A DNA stretch of 48,467 bases from the NCBI RefSeq assembly GCF_016937615.1, contig NZ_JAFHKI010000051.1:1-48467 (forward strand). The letters are read 5' to 3'. How positions within the stretch are numbered: the stretch's first letter is position 1; each line of letters begins with the position of its first letter. Origin of the DNA: Pseudomonas lactucae (lineage in GTDB: Bacteria; Pseudomonadota; Gammaproteobacteria; Pseudomonadales; Pseudomonadaceae). Below are positions 10,403-19,516 of this stretch, piece after piece. Under the pieces are notes generated by a model that searched no databases, was not told where the DNA came from, and saw only the letters and a list, made by a program, of their open reading frames with translations. The position numbers and the translations under genes are program-made.

Positions 10403-10509
10403 GCTCACCCCATAGTGGCTGAGCAACACGTCCCTAAAGCCATTACTGAAATGCTGGTATGAGTTTAGACAACTGCCCCCCTACGCCGAGATTGGCATAG
10501 AGCGGGCAA

Positions 10510-10968
10510 TCAATTCGTTGGGAAAATGGCGCGATGTCCGTCCCAGTCCGAACGCCCTTCTTTCACTTGTAATTGAGCGTCCGGCTTGCTGTAGACAACA
10601 ACCCCCAGCGATTTGGAGCGCTCGAAGCCATTCAGAGAAATCGGGATGGCGCATGTGAGTACATCGCCCCCCGTACAAAACTTCGCCAACGCAAAATCAC
10701 CAACATTTTCTGCGATATTTTGCTTGTCATCATTCAAGTGAACCGCAAATGAGAGACCGCTTTCCTTACCGGGAACAACCTTCATCACTGCCAGCTTATG
10801 CTTGTCCGATGAGTCGGTGGAATCGAAACGCAGATCTGAAATCGTGGTGCCATCGACAAACACAACGCTCTTTGACACCGCTGGGCTTACCGTAGCCGTC
10901 GAGGTGTAAATCACACCAGCTACTACAGCCGCGATGACCACGGCGGAGATAATCCAAAATTTGCTCAT
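10510..10968 (-). CDS. Membrane-anchored small protein of unknown family (paralogue 1)
   Basis: I do not recognise this 152-residue protein. It has one N-terminal membrane segment (about 4-24, WIISAVVIAAVVAGVIY) and then a soluble domain of about 125 residues, probably periplasmic. A close paralogue is encoded at 26084-26545. Conserved between them are VDGTTIS or IDGTTIS, DKHK, SGLSFA(V/I)HLND, NVGDF, a cysteine pair spaced C-x7-C (KFCTGGDVLTC here), PIS and the C-terminal DWDxHRAIFPT. The two cysteines could form a disulfide. It is transcribed away from wzm, at the left edge of the O-antigen locus. Function is unknown; the other copy's coupling to an acyltransferase hints at a role with surface polysaccharide. 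Confidence 0.75.
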   Translation of the reverse strand: MSKFWIISAVVIAAVVAGVIYTSTATVSPAVSKSVVFVDGTTISDLRFDSTDSSDKHKLAVMKVVPGKESGLSFAVHLNDDKQNIAENVGDFALAKFCTGGDVLTCAIPISLNGFERSKSLGVVVYSKPDAQLQVKEGRSDWDGHRAIFPTN

Positions 10969-11767
10969 GCTTAATTCATATCCAATTCAATTAAAATGCA
11001 AAAAATTCGGTCGACGAGTAATGCACAACTAAAGGGCATCACGGCATGGTCATAGGATGATTGCCGTCAGTGGCACTGCTCGACAACCTGATCGCGCACA
11101 CTGGAACTGGCATAGCAAGAAATGAAAACGATAGACAGCCAAGTGACGAACGCATCCCCTTTCCTCTAGTTTAACGACCCGTCGAACCGCTTCAAGCCGT
11201 CTATACCCGCTACGATATCAAGCCGGGCGACGCCTGATGTCAAAGTAACACTCTGGCGTCGGACAGACCTTAGCTGAAGAATATCCCTCGAAGGTGCAAC
11301 CACTTGTCGGATGATCAGTGAATGCTCAATGCAGATGAAACTGCGAGCCCGCTCAGAGATGAAAGCGCCGGCTCGGGGGAGGCTAATTCTGCCCCAAACA
11401 ACGGTTTTTTATCGATGAGACTCACAACACAGCACCATCGCGCGTTGCTATGGTCCCATGCTACCTACGAAAGATTAAGCTTTCTCATACGGAAAATTAT
11501 CGCTAGTCCCATAATGCCAACGAAGCTAAACTCTGCGCTTTGCCGACATTGGCACCCTTTTTTACATAATCGAGCAAGCGTTTGAATGAGTCATGCGAAC
11601 CGGAACCCGATAATCACCATGAATGTCAAGGCTTTAATGCGCAGGGCCAAATCCCTAAGTGAGTCCCAGACAGAAAACATGGACATATTGGGTGATGGTC
11701 AACACGAATCTAAAATTGATCGTATTCATCAATGCGTTCTAAATTTACATCAGGCTAGAACCAACTA
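10969..11767. other. Long leader region upstream of wzm, no convincing gene
   Basis: These 800 bases are A+T-rich compared with the core genome and presumably contain promoters for the divergent small-protein gene and the wzm operon. Two short open frames (11322-11585 and 11586-11768) lack clear ribosome sites and recognisable motifs, and I do not call them. At about 11175-11237 a 20-codon stretch of Pseudomonas-like codon use reads RPVEPLQAVYTRYDIKPGDA and then stops. It looks like the tail of a lost gene that I cannot name. I found no JUMPstart or ops element. Confidence 0.4.
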
Positions 11768-12601
11768 ATGGAAATGCATACCGCTCAACCACTCTCTCCC
11801 TGGCAGATGCTAAAAAGTGGCTTCCTGCACCGTCAGTTGATATTCCAACTGACCCAAAGGGAAATTTCTTCCCGTTATCGTGGCTCGGTCATGGGTGTGG
11901 CATGGTCATTTATAAATCCGCTCCTCTTACTCACTATTTATACATTCGTATTTTCTACAGTATTTAAAGCACGCTGGGGAGCTGGCCTCGGCTCAGAATC
12001 AAAGGTAGATTTTGCACTCATCCTGTTCGCAGGACTGATCATTCATGGGTTCTGCGCAGAGTGCATCAACTCCGCCCCCAAGTTGATTTTGAGCAACGTT
12101 AACTACGTAAAAAAAGTGGTATTCCCAATTGAAGTGCTCAGCATGACTTCGATACTCAATGCCTTATTCCATTTCGCTGTCAGCCTTAGCGTCTTACTGG
12201 CAACCCAGTTATTCTTTAACCATACGATCCCACTAACGGCATTGTATTTTCCAATTATCATTATGCCGCTTGTATTTATGATGATGGGTATTTCATGGTT
12301 ACTGGCCGCGCTGGGAACTTATATAAGAGATATCGGACAAATCACTGGCATGGCCGTTACAGCACTGCTCTTTTTATCGCCGGTATTCTATCCAATATCG
12401 GCACTTCCAGAACAGTATCAGGGCTGGCTCTATCTGAACCCGCTAACGGCCGTGATTGAAAACGCGCGCGCCACGTTGCTCTTTGGACAACTTCCAGACT
12501 GGGGCAGTCTCGGCATAGGCTTCGGTATCGGAGTTATCACCTGTGCCTTAGGTTATGCCTTTTTCCAAAAAACTCGTGCAGGTTTCGCCGATGTACTCTA
12601 A
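11768..12601 (+). CDS. wzm: O-antigen ABC exporter, permease Wzm
   Basis: This 277-residue inner-membrane protein is an ABC-2 type permease of the Wzm/TagG family. It forms the channel through which finished undecaprenyl-linked O-polysaccharide crosses the inner membrane. The N-terminal cytoplasmic motif QLTQREISSRYRGSVMGVAW is typical of the family and is followed by about six helices. The FLSPVFYPISALPEQYQGWLY region is the conserved gate segment of polysaccharide exporters. Its last 11 bases overlap the start of wzt, so the two subunits are translationally coupled. No strong ribosome site is visible before the ATG. It is the first gene of the plus-strand operon. Confidence 0.92.
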   Translation: MEMHTAQPLSPWQMLKSGFLHRQLIFQLTQREISSRYRGSVMGVAWSFINPLLLLTIYTFVFSTVFKARWGAGLGSESKVDFALILFAGLIIHGFCAECINSAPKLILSNVNYVKKVVFPIEVLSMTSILNALFHFAVSLSVLLATQLFFNHTIPLTALYFPIIIMPLVFMMMGISWLLAALGTYIRDIGQITGMAVTALLFLSPVFYPISALPEQYQGWLYLNPLTAVIENARATLLFGQLPDWGSLGIGFGIGVITCALGYAFFQKTRAGFADVL

Positions 12602-13910
12602 CGAAGTGGCTATCAGTGTCAGTGGCCTGTCCAAGCGTTTCAACATGTATGAAAAAGCTCAGGACCGCCTGCTGCAAATGTTTCTCCCCACGTTGAAAAA
12701 GCACAAAGAGTTTTGGGCGCTTAACGATATAAATTTCGAAATCGCGCGTGGCGAATCAGTCGGCATCATCGGTAAAAATGGCTCGGGCAAGTCGACGCTC
12801 TTGCAAATTATTTGTGGCACATTGTCCCCCACCTCCGGCACTGTAAACGTAAACGGAAGGATTGCCGCACTACTGGAATTGGGGTCGGGTTTCAATCCCG
12901 ACTTTAGTGGTCGTGAAAACGTCTACCTCAATTGTGCCATTCACGGCCTGAATCGAAGCCAGACCGATGAGTTAATGGATGACATACTTTCGTTCGCTGA
13001 TATCGGCACATTTATCGATCAACCCGTTAAAACCTATTCCAGCGGCATGTTCGTCAGGCTTGCGTTTTCCGTACAAGCCAATCTAAAACCGGACATCTTA
13101 ATTGTTGATGAAGCGCTCGCCGTCGGTGACGCCCTGTTTCAGAAGCGCTGCTACGAACGTATCGAAATGCTGACCAGTAGTGGTACGACATTACTGTTCG
13201 TCTCCCATGACGAAGAGTCGGTACGGACACTCACCCAACGTGCAATTTTCCTGTCCAACGGCAGAATCCAGAGTGTCGGCCCCTCGGCAGAAGTCATTTT
13301 AGATTACCGTCGAGACTTGCATGAGCAAGAGAGCGCGTACCTGGCCCACTTGACAAATGTCGTTTCCAATAAAACTCAGACGGGAGCGTCAGTTAAAAGC
13401 AAAGCGCCGGACAAGTTTTCGTTCGGTAATTTTGACGCCGAAGTCATCTCTGTAAAAGTCCTCGACACGGACGGAACAGAGAAACAAGTGTTCTACCCCA
13501 CCGAAACCGCAATATTGCGCGTGGAGTGTGTCAGCCATACTGACCTGAGCAACCTCAACGTCGGAATTCGGTTGCGAAACAAAGAAGGCGTAAAAATTTA
13601 TTCCTGGGGAACGCTGAACCAAGACATGGCCATCGATGCAAAGATCTGTGATGGCGATTATTTCTGGAACAAACAGTTTGCTGCTGGAGAGGTATTTACT
13701 GTTGACTTCGAGTTTGTCTGCAGCCTCGGTGTAAATCTTTATGAAGTTCAGGCCGCGATCTCGCACGAAGGTAAACCTTACTACGCGGAGCAGCGCATCA
13801 TCCATTGGCGTGACGAGGCGGCTTTTTTCTCCATAGCGACGAAACCTCGTGAATATCATTTCGGCGGAGTCATGGACCTTCGCATGAAAGCCATTTCTAT
13901 AAAGGGTTGA
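12591..13910 (+). CDS. wzt: O-antigen ABC exporter, ATPase Wzt with carbohydrate-binding C-terminus
   Basis: This 439-residue protein has an ABC ATPase domain with Walker A GKNGSGKSTLL, signature YSSGMFVRLAFS and Walker B ILIVDEALAVGD. A C-terminal beta-sandwich follows from about residue 280 (FDAEVISVKVLDTDG onwards). In exporters such as that of E. coli O9a, this Wzt C-terminal domain binds the modified non-reducing end of the glycan, so only capped chains are exported. Its presence predicts a capping enzyme, and the next gene fits. I chose the ATG at 12591 (MYSNEVAISVSGL), inside the end of wzm, rather than 12 codons earlier, because it matches the usual start of the ABC domain. Four bases separate it from the next gene. 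Confidence 0.92.
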   Translation: MYSNEVAISVSGLSKRFNMYEKAQDRLLQMFLPTLKKHKEFWALNDINFEIARGESVGIIGKNGSGKSTLLQIICGTLSPTSGTVNVNGRIAALLELGSGFNPDFSGRENVYLNCAIHGLNRSQTDELMDDILSFADIGTFIDQPVKTYSSGMFVRLAFSVQANLKPDILIVDEALAVGDALFQKRCYERIEMLTSSGTTLLFVSHDEESVRTLTQRAIFLSNGRIQSVGPSAEVILDYRRDLHEQESAYLAHLTNVVSNKTQTGASVKSKAPDKFSFGNFDAEVISVKVLDTDGTEKQVFYPTETAILRVECVSHTDLSNLNVGIRLRNKEGVKIYSWGTLNQDMAIDAKICDGDYFWNKQFAAGEVFTVDFEFVCSLGVNLYEVQAAISHEGKPYYAEQRIIHWRDEAAFFSIATKPREYHFGGVMDLRMKAISIKG

Positions 13911-13914
13911 ACAG

Positions 13915-16900
13915 ATGACTTTTAATGCCGCTGATGTTACTGAATGCGCTTCGACCTACACCCCGACTTTCATGCCTAACGATGAAATAGCAAAGATTGC
14001 TGAACAATTGCTTGGGAGTTGCGGAAACGGCGCGATCTTACATATAGGCCCTTCAGACCTGCCCCTGATGCAGTATTTTTTGGCCAGCGGCGTTCAAGTC
14101 ACCAATTTGGGAATGGACCCAGCCCAAACTGAGTACTGCAAGCAGCGGATTAGCGGACGCTTTCTACAACTCGAGGGCGAAGACCTTCCTTTCACCGACG
14201 GCCAATTTATCACCGTCTTAGTCACTGCGCTTCCGCAACAAGGTACGCTTGCTGCGCATTTCGTAGATGAGATTATTCGCGTCTCAAGCGCTAACATATT
14301 TTTGTATTTGGACCACCCGGAACCCTCTCAAGCTTCAGCGTTCAGGAAGTACTGCGAAGCCCAGTTTTTTCAGGCTGGCGCGCGTAAGCATGCAGCTTAT
14401 TACAGGGTGAACGATTACCAGGCCCTTCAAAAAGAACAAGGAAAAGTCGCTATTCCGCTGGAGAAAATTCCAGTCGAAGCGGCGCAAAAGTATCCCCTCG
14501 CCGCGCTTGTGGAAGAGCGTGACCTGCACATGGACATGACCCGTGAACCGGGTAGTCGCTCCGACGCTCATATCATTCGGTATGTATTGGCCAGCCGGTA
14601 TATTCGGCCGGGGGATCGAGTGCTGGATGCCGCGTGCGGCCTGGGTTACGGCTCTTACCTTTTACGCAAGTGTTCCGATGCCAGTAGCGTGCTGGGTATT
14701 GATGGAAGCGAATACGCGATTGAATACGCCAAGCTGAATTTTGCAGCCCAGTCCACGCAGTTGCGCTTCAACGAAGGATGGCTGCCCGAAGCGCTGTTTG
14801 ACATCCCTGACAACTCGATTGATCTGATCACCTCCTTTGAAACGCTGGAGCATGTGCAAGACCCGAAATCGCTGATGGCCGAGTTCTATCGGGTACTGAC
14901 GCCTGCCGGGCGTATCGTGTTATCTGTACCTAACGATTGGTCCGACGAGACAGGGGAAGATCCAAACCCCTTCCATTTCCATGTCTATACGTGGAACAAA
15001 ATCCTTGAGGAAACGCAGCAGCACTTTCTTGTCGAATCAGCGTTCGGGCAAACCGCAGATCAATACAAGAAAAACAATCAATGGGCGGTCGGAACACGCC
15101 AACTTTTTCAAACCAGCGTCGACACACTCGCCAGTGATGATCCGGAATGCGAATGGTGCTTGCTGGTCGGGATGAAAACACCGATAGAAGGCGCTCATGT
15201 GCCGTATGAGGAAACCACGTATGACCAGTATCCGGATAACCCAGACTGGCATGTAACGCGATTTGAAGACTACGACAACCCCTGGTTGGTTAAAGGCATG
15301 GTCACCATCGGCCATCGAATTACTAATGCCCGACTGCTTAACACCATCAGCACCCAGGTCGCACTGAGTGCAACGACCACGACTCCGGACTTGGGCGCTG
15401 CGCTGTGTGTATCGGGCTATCAAATATATTCCTGCGGAGAAAGCGGATGGTCTGACATTGAGCTTTTCGAAGAACAATGTCTGCCTTATTTACAAGCCTC
15501 CTCGTCGACACCTCAACAAATGAGATGGCAGGTTTCCCTGTGCTATCTGATTGCGCAGCTCTGGCAAAAATTTGGTGAAACTGAAAAAGCTGTTTCATAT
15601 TATTTAGCCTGCGCTGCATTCAACTGCGCCGACTATAGCCCTACACTTATTACCAAGCAAATCCATGCCTATCTGAATCTCGGCCTGATAGAGTCCGGCC
15701 GATCTAACACTCAGGTTGCGGTAGGTTATTGGCGGCAAGGCCTGAATTGCGCTGAAGCGGCGTTAAAACTCGACTGGAAAACGGCCTATGGGTCGCTTGA
15801 TAACCCGAGTGACTTCGGTTTGTATGAACTTGGCGCTATCGTTGAGTATGCTACCGCCTGTGCTTACGCATTGCGTTACGCAGACAACGCAGAGCATAAG
15901 ACCCCGCAGTGGTGGCACCAACTGCAACGTGATCGGATCTCGCAATTACGACAGCTTGAGAAGATGCGCATCGAAATTGATCGACTCAACAAGCTCCTAG
16001 TCAATAAAGATATTATATTGAGCGAAGTATCCGAAACGGCGAAGCGTGAAGTCAATGAAATTTACAGCCACACAATTGAAAAGGACCAAGCGCTCAACCA
16101 GACCGGTCAAGAACTTCATAGACTGAACTTACTGATTGATGCAAAAAACAATCTATTGAATGAGATTGGTCAAAAACTTAGTCATCTAGACAATGTTATT
16201 GTTGAAAAAGATGTGCGGCTGAATGAGGTAGGCGAACAGATCGCCACTCTGAGCTCCACAACACACCAAAAAGAATCCCTGCTTAACGATCTCGGTGTTG
16301 AGATCAGCCGCCTAAACATGCTTTTGATTGAAAAAGACGCCTACCTTCGAGAGCTGGGGTCTGAGGTAAGCCGTCTTCAAACCACGATTGCGGAAAAAGA
16401 CTCACGCCTCAGTGAAATAGGGCAAGAGCTTTTCAGCACTAACGTGGCTCATGAACAAAAAGATTTTCAACTAAGCGAAAAAGGACATGAGATAGATCGG
16501 CTCAATCGTATAATTTTAGAAAAAGACTCATTGCTCGCCAACACACACCAGAAAAGTCTCGAGGCCAACTTGCAACTCCTTCAAAATGACTCTCAGCTTA
16601 CTAAGCTGGACATGGAAGTTAACCGTCTTAACGCCACTATTAGCGAAAAGGATGATGTCATTAATTCACTGAAGGAGCAGTTAGAAAGGACTGTGGTGCA
16701 GCTATCAGAAGAACAGAAGAGCTGGACTCATGCAATAGAGCAAGAAAAATCTCGCTTTAACCAATTAAGCCAAACCCGACTCCTGCGCTGGCGGGACGCT
16801 ATTGCAGCACGCCCGGTATCAATGCGCGGCATTGCTAAAATTATTTATTTGAGCGGCAGCCTGATCATGCCGTCCGCATTAAGAAATCGTCTACGCGTCA

Positions 16901-18039
16901 CCTTGCGTCCTATTATCCAAAGTTTTCGTGCCAACAATGCAAACTTAGCTGTCGGTACGGCGCCTGAATCCGGCTATTTAGTAAAACAACCCAAAAAAAT
17001 CGCCAGTACTCGGCCAGTTGTCGTACATGTAATCGCCAACTTCATGACTGGGGGCTCATCGCGACTAGTAGTCGATATTTACGAGTACCTTGGCGGTCAA
17101 TACGATCAGAGGATCGTGACCAGCTTCGCACCTCAACCCCCAGCTTATATTGGAATACCTGTTGAAGAGGTTCGCTTCCCTAATGACGAAGCTCCGTTCG
17201 TAAAGCTATTTGAAGAGATTCGCCCTGACTTTATCCACATGCACTATTGGGGTGATTGTGACGAGCCTTGGTACGCCAAGTCGATACAGGCCGCAGAAAC
17301 CTTGAACATTCCGGTTATTCAAAATATCAATACTCCGGTGATGCCGTATTACTCGGAGGCTATCAAACGCTACGTATATGTTAGCGACTATGTAAGGCGT
17401 GTATTTGGTAAAGACCAGTCTGAACATGTGACAGTTTATCCGGGTTCGGATTTCGCCATGTTTCAATCACGGAATAATCGCAAGCCTAAAGAAGACTGCA
17501 TTGGGATGGTTTACCGCCTTGAAGGGGATAAACTCAATGCCGAGTCCATTATGCCTTTCATCCTGGCGGTCCAGAAAAAACCGTCAACCAAGGTGTTGAT
17601 CGTGGGAGGTGGCAGTTTGATGGAGCCTTTCATGAAGGCTACCGAAGAGGCGGGTGTTGCTGAAAACTTTGAGTTCACTGGTTATGTATCTTATGACGCT
17701 CTGCCCGCCATCTATGAACGCATGAAGATTTTTGTGGCGCCTGTCTGGAAAGAGAGTTTCGGCCAAGTCAGCCCGTTTGCGATGAATATGCGCGTGCCGG
17801 TGGTAGGCTTCGATATTGGTGCGATAGGAGAAATCGTCGAAGACGCTTCTCTGCTTGCACCGCCCGGAAACTCCGAGGCACTGGCTAATATCATTGTATC
17901 TTTGCTTGAAGACACTCCGCGTCGCCTAAAAATCGCTGAACTCCATAGAAAAAGGGCCCAGAATAATTTTTCAATTCAGGCAATGATTAAGGGTTATCAG
18001 AACATTTACAGCGACATCATGGTTGAAAAGAAAAAATGA
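13915..18039 (+). CDS. Methyltransferase/coiled-coil/GT4 fusion, candidate O-chain terminator and ruler
   Basis: This 1374-residue protein has several parts. Residues 1 to about 185 look like a degenerate SAM-methyltransferase fold. Residues about 205-400 form a full class I methyltransferase: motif I VLDAACGLGYG at 236-246, GIDGSEYAIEYAK at 261-273 and SFETLEHV at 307-314. A helical, TPR-like region spans about 515-665. A coiled coil of eleven near-perfect 21-residue units fills 685-919. A GT-B GT4 glycosyltransferase occupies about 1033-1370, with GGSS at 1046-1049 and ESFGQVSPFAM from Glu1280. The second Glu of the usual GT4 EX7E motif is Phe1288 here. The layout recalls WbdD, which caps O-antigen chains and sets their length with a coiled coil, but this protein has a glycosyltransferase instead of a WbdD kinase. 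Its stop overlaps the next start (ATGA). The capping and measuring role is inference. Confidence 0.85.
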   Translation: MTFNAADVTECASTYTPTFMPNDEIAKIAEQLLGSCGNGAILHIGPSDLPLMQYFLASGVQVTNLGMDPAQTEYCKQRISGRFLQLEGEDLPFTDGQFITVLVTALPQQGTLAAHFVDEIIRVSSANIFLYLDHPEPSQASAFRKYCEAQFFQAGARKHAAYYRVNDYQALQKEQGKVAIPLEKIPVEAAQKYPLAALVEERDLHMDMTREPGSRSDAHIIRYVLASRYIRPGDRVLDAACGLGYGSYLLRKCSDASSVLGIDGSEYAIEYAKLNFAAQSTQLRFNEGWLPEALFDIPDNSIDLITSFETLEHVQDPKSLMAEFYRVLTPAGRIVLSVPNDWSDETGEDPNPFHFHVYTWNKILEETQQHFLVESAFGQTADQYKKNNQWAVGTRQLFQTSVDTLASDDPECEWCLLVGMKTPIEGAHVPYEETTYDQYPDNPDWHVTRFEDYDNPWLVKGMVTIGHRITNARLLNTISTQVALSATTTTPDLGAALCVSGYQIYSCGESGWSDIELFEEQCLPYLQASSSTPQQMRWQVSLCYLIAQLWQKFGETEKAVSYYLACAAFNCADYSPTLITKQIHAYLNLGLIESGRSNTQVAVGYWRQGLNCAEAALKLDWKTAYGSLDNPSDFGLYELGAIVEYATACAYALRYADNAEHKTPQWWHQLQRDRISQLRQLEKMRIEIDRLNKLLVNKDIILSEVSETAKREVNEIYSHTIEKDQALNQTGQELHRLNLLIDAKNNLLNEIGQKLSHLDNVIVEKDVRLNEVGEQIATLSSTTHQKESLLNDLGVEISRLNMLLIEKDAYLRELGSEVSRLQTTIAEKDSRLSEIGQELFSTNVAHEQKDFQLSEKGHEIDRLNRIILEKDSLLANTHQKSLEANLQLLQNDSQLTKLDMEVNRLNATISEKDDVINSLKEQLERTVVQLSEEQKSWTHAIEQEKSRFNQLSQTRLLRWRDAIAARPVSMRGIAKIIYLSGSLIMPSALRNRLRVTLRPIIQSFRANNANLAVGTAPESGYLVKQPKKIASTRPVVVHVIANFMTGGSSRLVVDIYEYLGGQYDQRIVTSFAPQPPAYIGIPVEEVRFPNDEAPFVKLFEEIRPDFIHMHYWGDCDEPWYAKSIQAAETLNIPVIQNINTPVMPYYSEAIKRYVYVSDYVRRVFGKDQSEHVTVYPGSDFAMFQSRNNRKPKEDCIGMVYRLEGDKLNAESIMPFILAVQKKPSTKVLIVGGGSLMEPFMKATEEAGVAENFEFTGYVSYDALPAIYERMKIFVAPVWKESFGQVSPFAMNMRVPVVGFDIGAIGEIVEDASLLAPPGNSEALANIIVSLLEDTPRRLKIAELHRKRAQNNFSIQAMIKGYQNIYSDIMVEKKK
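15967..16671 (+). repeat. Coding tandem repeat, eleven 21-residue coiled-coil units
   Basis: Residues 685-919 of the fusion protein split into ten units of exactly 21 residues (three heptads, 63 bases) and one, the second, of 25 residues. The consensus is G-x-E-I-x-R-L-N at the start of a unit and E-K-D-x-x-L-x-E at its end. The DNA of the units is well diverged, so this is an old, selected repeat rather than a recent expansion. Confidence 0.85.
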
Positions 18040-19366
18040 AAATCGTCTTTTTTGTACATTGTTTCTTCCCTGACCACTTCTATGGGACAGAAACCTACAC
18101 CTTGGAGCTGGCGAAGAATTACGCCGCTTGGGGCCATGACGTGACTGTCGTCAGTGCGATTTTTCAGGGTGAGCCCGCAACAGAAAACCTCCTCTCTCAT
18201 TTCGAATATGAGGGCATTAAGGTTATCTGCGTGGACAAAAATAAGGTACCGCACAGTCGTATCAAAGAGACGTACTATCAACCAGAAATGCGCGAGATAC
18301 TCAAATCACTGCTGTCTGAATTGAAGCCGGATGTGGTGCATGTCACTCATTTGATTAATCATACCTCCGTGCTGCTGGAAGCCACCTCAGCGCTGGGCAT
18401 TCCTACTTATGCCACCTTCACCGACTTCTTTGGTTTTTGCCTTAACAATAAATTGGAAGCTGCGGATGGTGCGCTTTGCGCAGGGCCATCCCCGAGTCGG
18501 TCCAATTGTGTAGCGTGCTATATCAAGGAAGCGCTCGCGGCAAAGTCGGTGGGTGGATGGGTTATGCCAAGTCGGCAACGGCTGCAAAAGTCATCGCAAC
18601 CTCGGCGACGTTCCTGCGAAAAATGCCAGGGCTAAAGAACGGTGAAATAGATGGCACGATTGAGGACATCGCTCGACGTCCCGACACGCTTATTTCCCTC
18701 TATAACCAGGGCTATAAGGGGGCCGTTGCGCCGACGGCCTTTCTGAAAAAAGCTTATCTGGCCAACGACGTGAAAGTGCCCATGCACGCGCTCTGGTTTG
18801 GTATTGATATTGATCGCACCGCAAAACCCGCTCGCGCGGCCGGACACATCCCGACCATCGGCTTCATTGGCCAGATCGCCCCCCATAAGGGTACCGACCT
18901 GCTGATTGATGCATTCCAAAGGCTGCCAAAAAATGCAGCACGCCTTAAGATCTATGGCCCAGCAGATCAGGATCCCGGCTATATGGCTGACCTTAGGGCT
19001 AAGGCAACCGGCGGCGATATCGAATTTCTGGGCACCTTTGACAAAGGTGATATGGTCAAAATCCTCAGGGATCTCGATCTTCTCGTGGTACCTTCGAAGT
19101 GGTATGAAAACAGCCCATTGGTGCTGCTCAATGCGTTGGCGACACATACCCCGGTGCTCGTTTCCGACGTACAGGGTATGACAGAGTTTCTCGAACCCGG
19201 GGTCAATGGTCAGGCGTTTGCGAGAGGAAGCGCTGACGACTTGTATAGAAAGCTATCCAGCTTGGTGTTGGCGCCTTCGACCCTTTATGGTATGGCTGCC
19301 ACTACACACTACGATCGGACCCCAGAAATGATGGCAAGGGAAACATTTGCCATGTATGGCGCCTGA
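18036..19366 (+). pseudogene. GT4 glycosyltransferase, frameshifted
   Basis: Two overlapping frames together make one GT-B glycosyltransferase of about 440 residues. The first frame (from 18036) gives the N-terminal Rossmann domain MKIVFFVHCFFPDHFYGTET. The second frame (to 19366) gives the donor-binding domain, with IGFIGQIAPHKGTDLL and KWYENSPLVLLNALATHTPV. Protein similarity passes from one frame to the other at VGGW, within the G-rich tract at 18545-18561, and a single missing base would explain it. No slippery heptamer of the programmed -1 type is visible. It may be a real null mutation, a slippage-prone switch or a sequencing error. Its start overlaps the previous stop, so it belongs to the wzm operon. 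The second Glu of EX7E is Asn, as in the neighbouring GT4. Confidence 0.8.
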
Positions 19367-19380
19367 TTACTAAGCCGATG

Positions 19381-19414
19381 ATTGCCATCTATCCAGTAAA
19401 CGGATGATGGCAAT
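19381..19414. other. Nine-base-pair hairpin between glycosyltransferase genes
   Basis: ATTGCCATC at 19381-19389 and GATGGCAAT at 19406-19414 form a perfect stem with a 16-base loop, inside the 150-base gap before the next gene. There is no T-run, so it may stabilise or attenuate the operon transcript rather than end it. Confidence 0.4.
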
Positions 19415-19516
19415 TCGTTGCACAACATGATGTATGGTGCTAGGCAGTATGTTCTTCCTTTTGTTTATCCAGCATTCAAGGCACGTAGCGCAAATGCCGA
19501 CTCCCTCTGAGGCCGT

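Noticed and set aside
11322..11768. Two short plus-strand open frames (87 and 60 codons) before wzm
   Set aside because: No ribosome site, motif or codon bias supports them; the second runs directly into the wzm start and could at most be a leader.
15967..16671. Possible CRISPR-like or microsatellite array because of the 63-bp period
   Set aside because: The period is in the protein; DNA units are diverged and coding, with no conserved repeats separated by spacers.
18476..18635. Programmed -1 ribosomal frameshifting in the split GT4
   Set aside because: There is no X-XXY-YYZ slippery heptamer or clear downstream stem at the crossover; a mutation or error is simpler.
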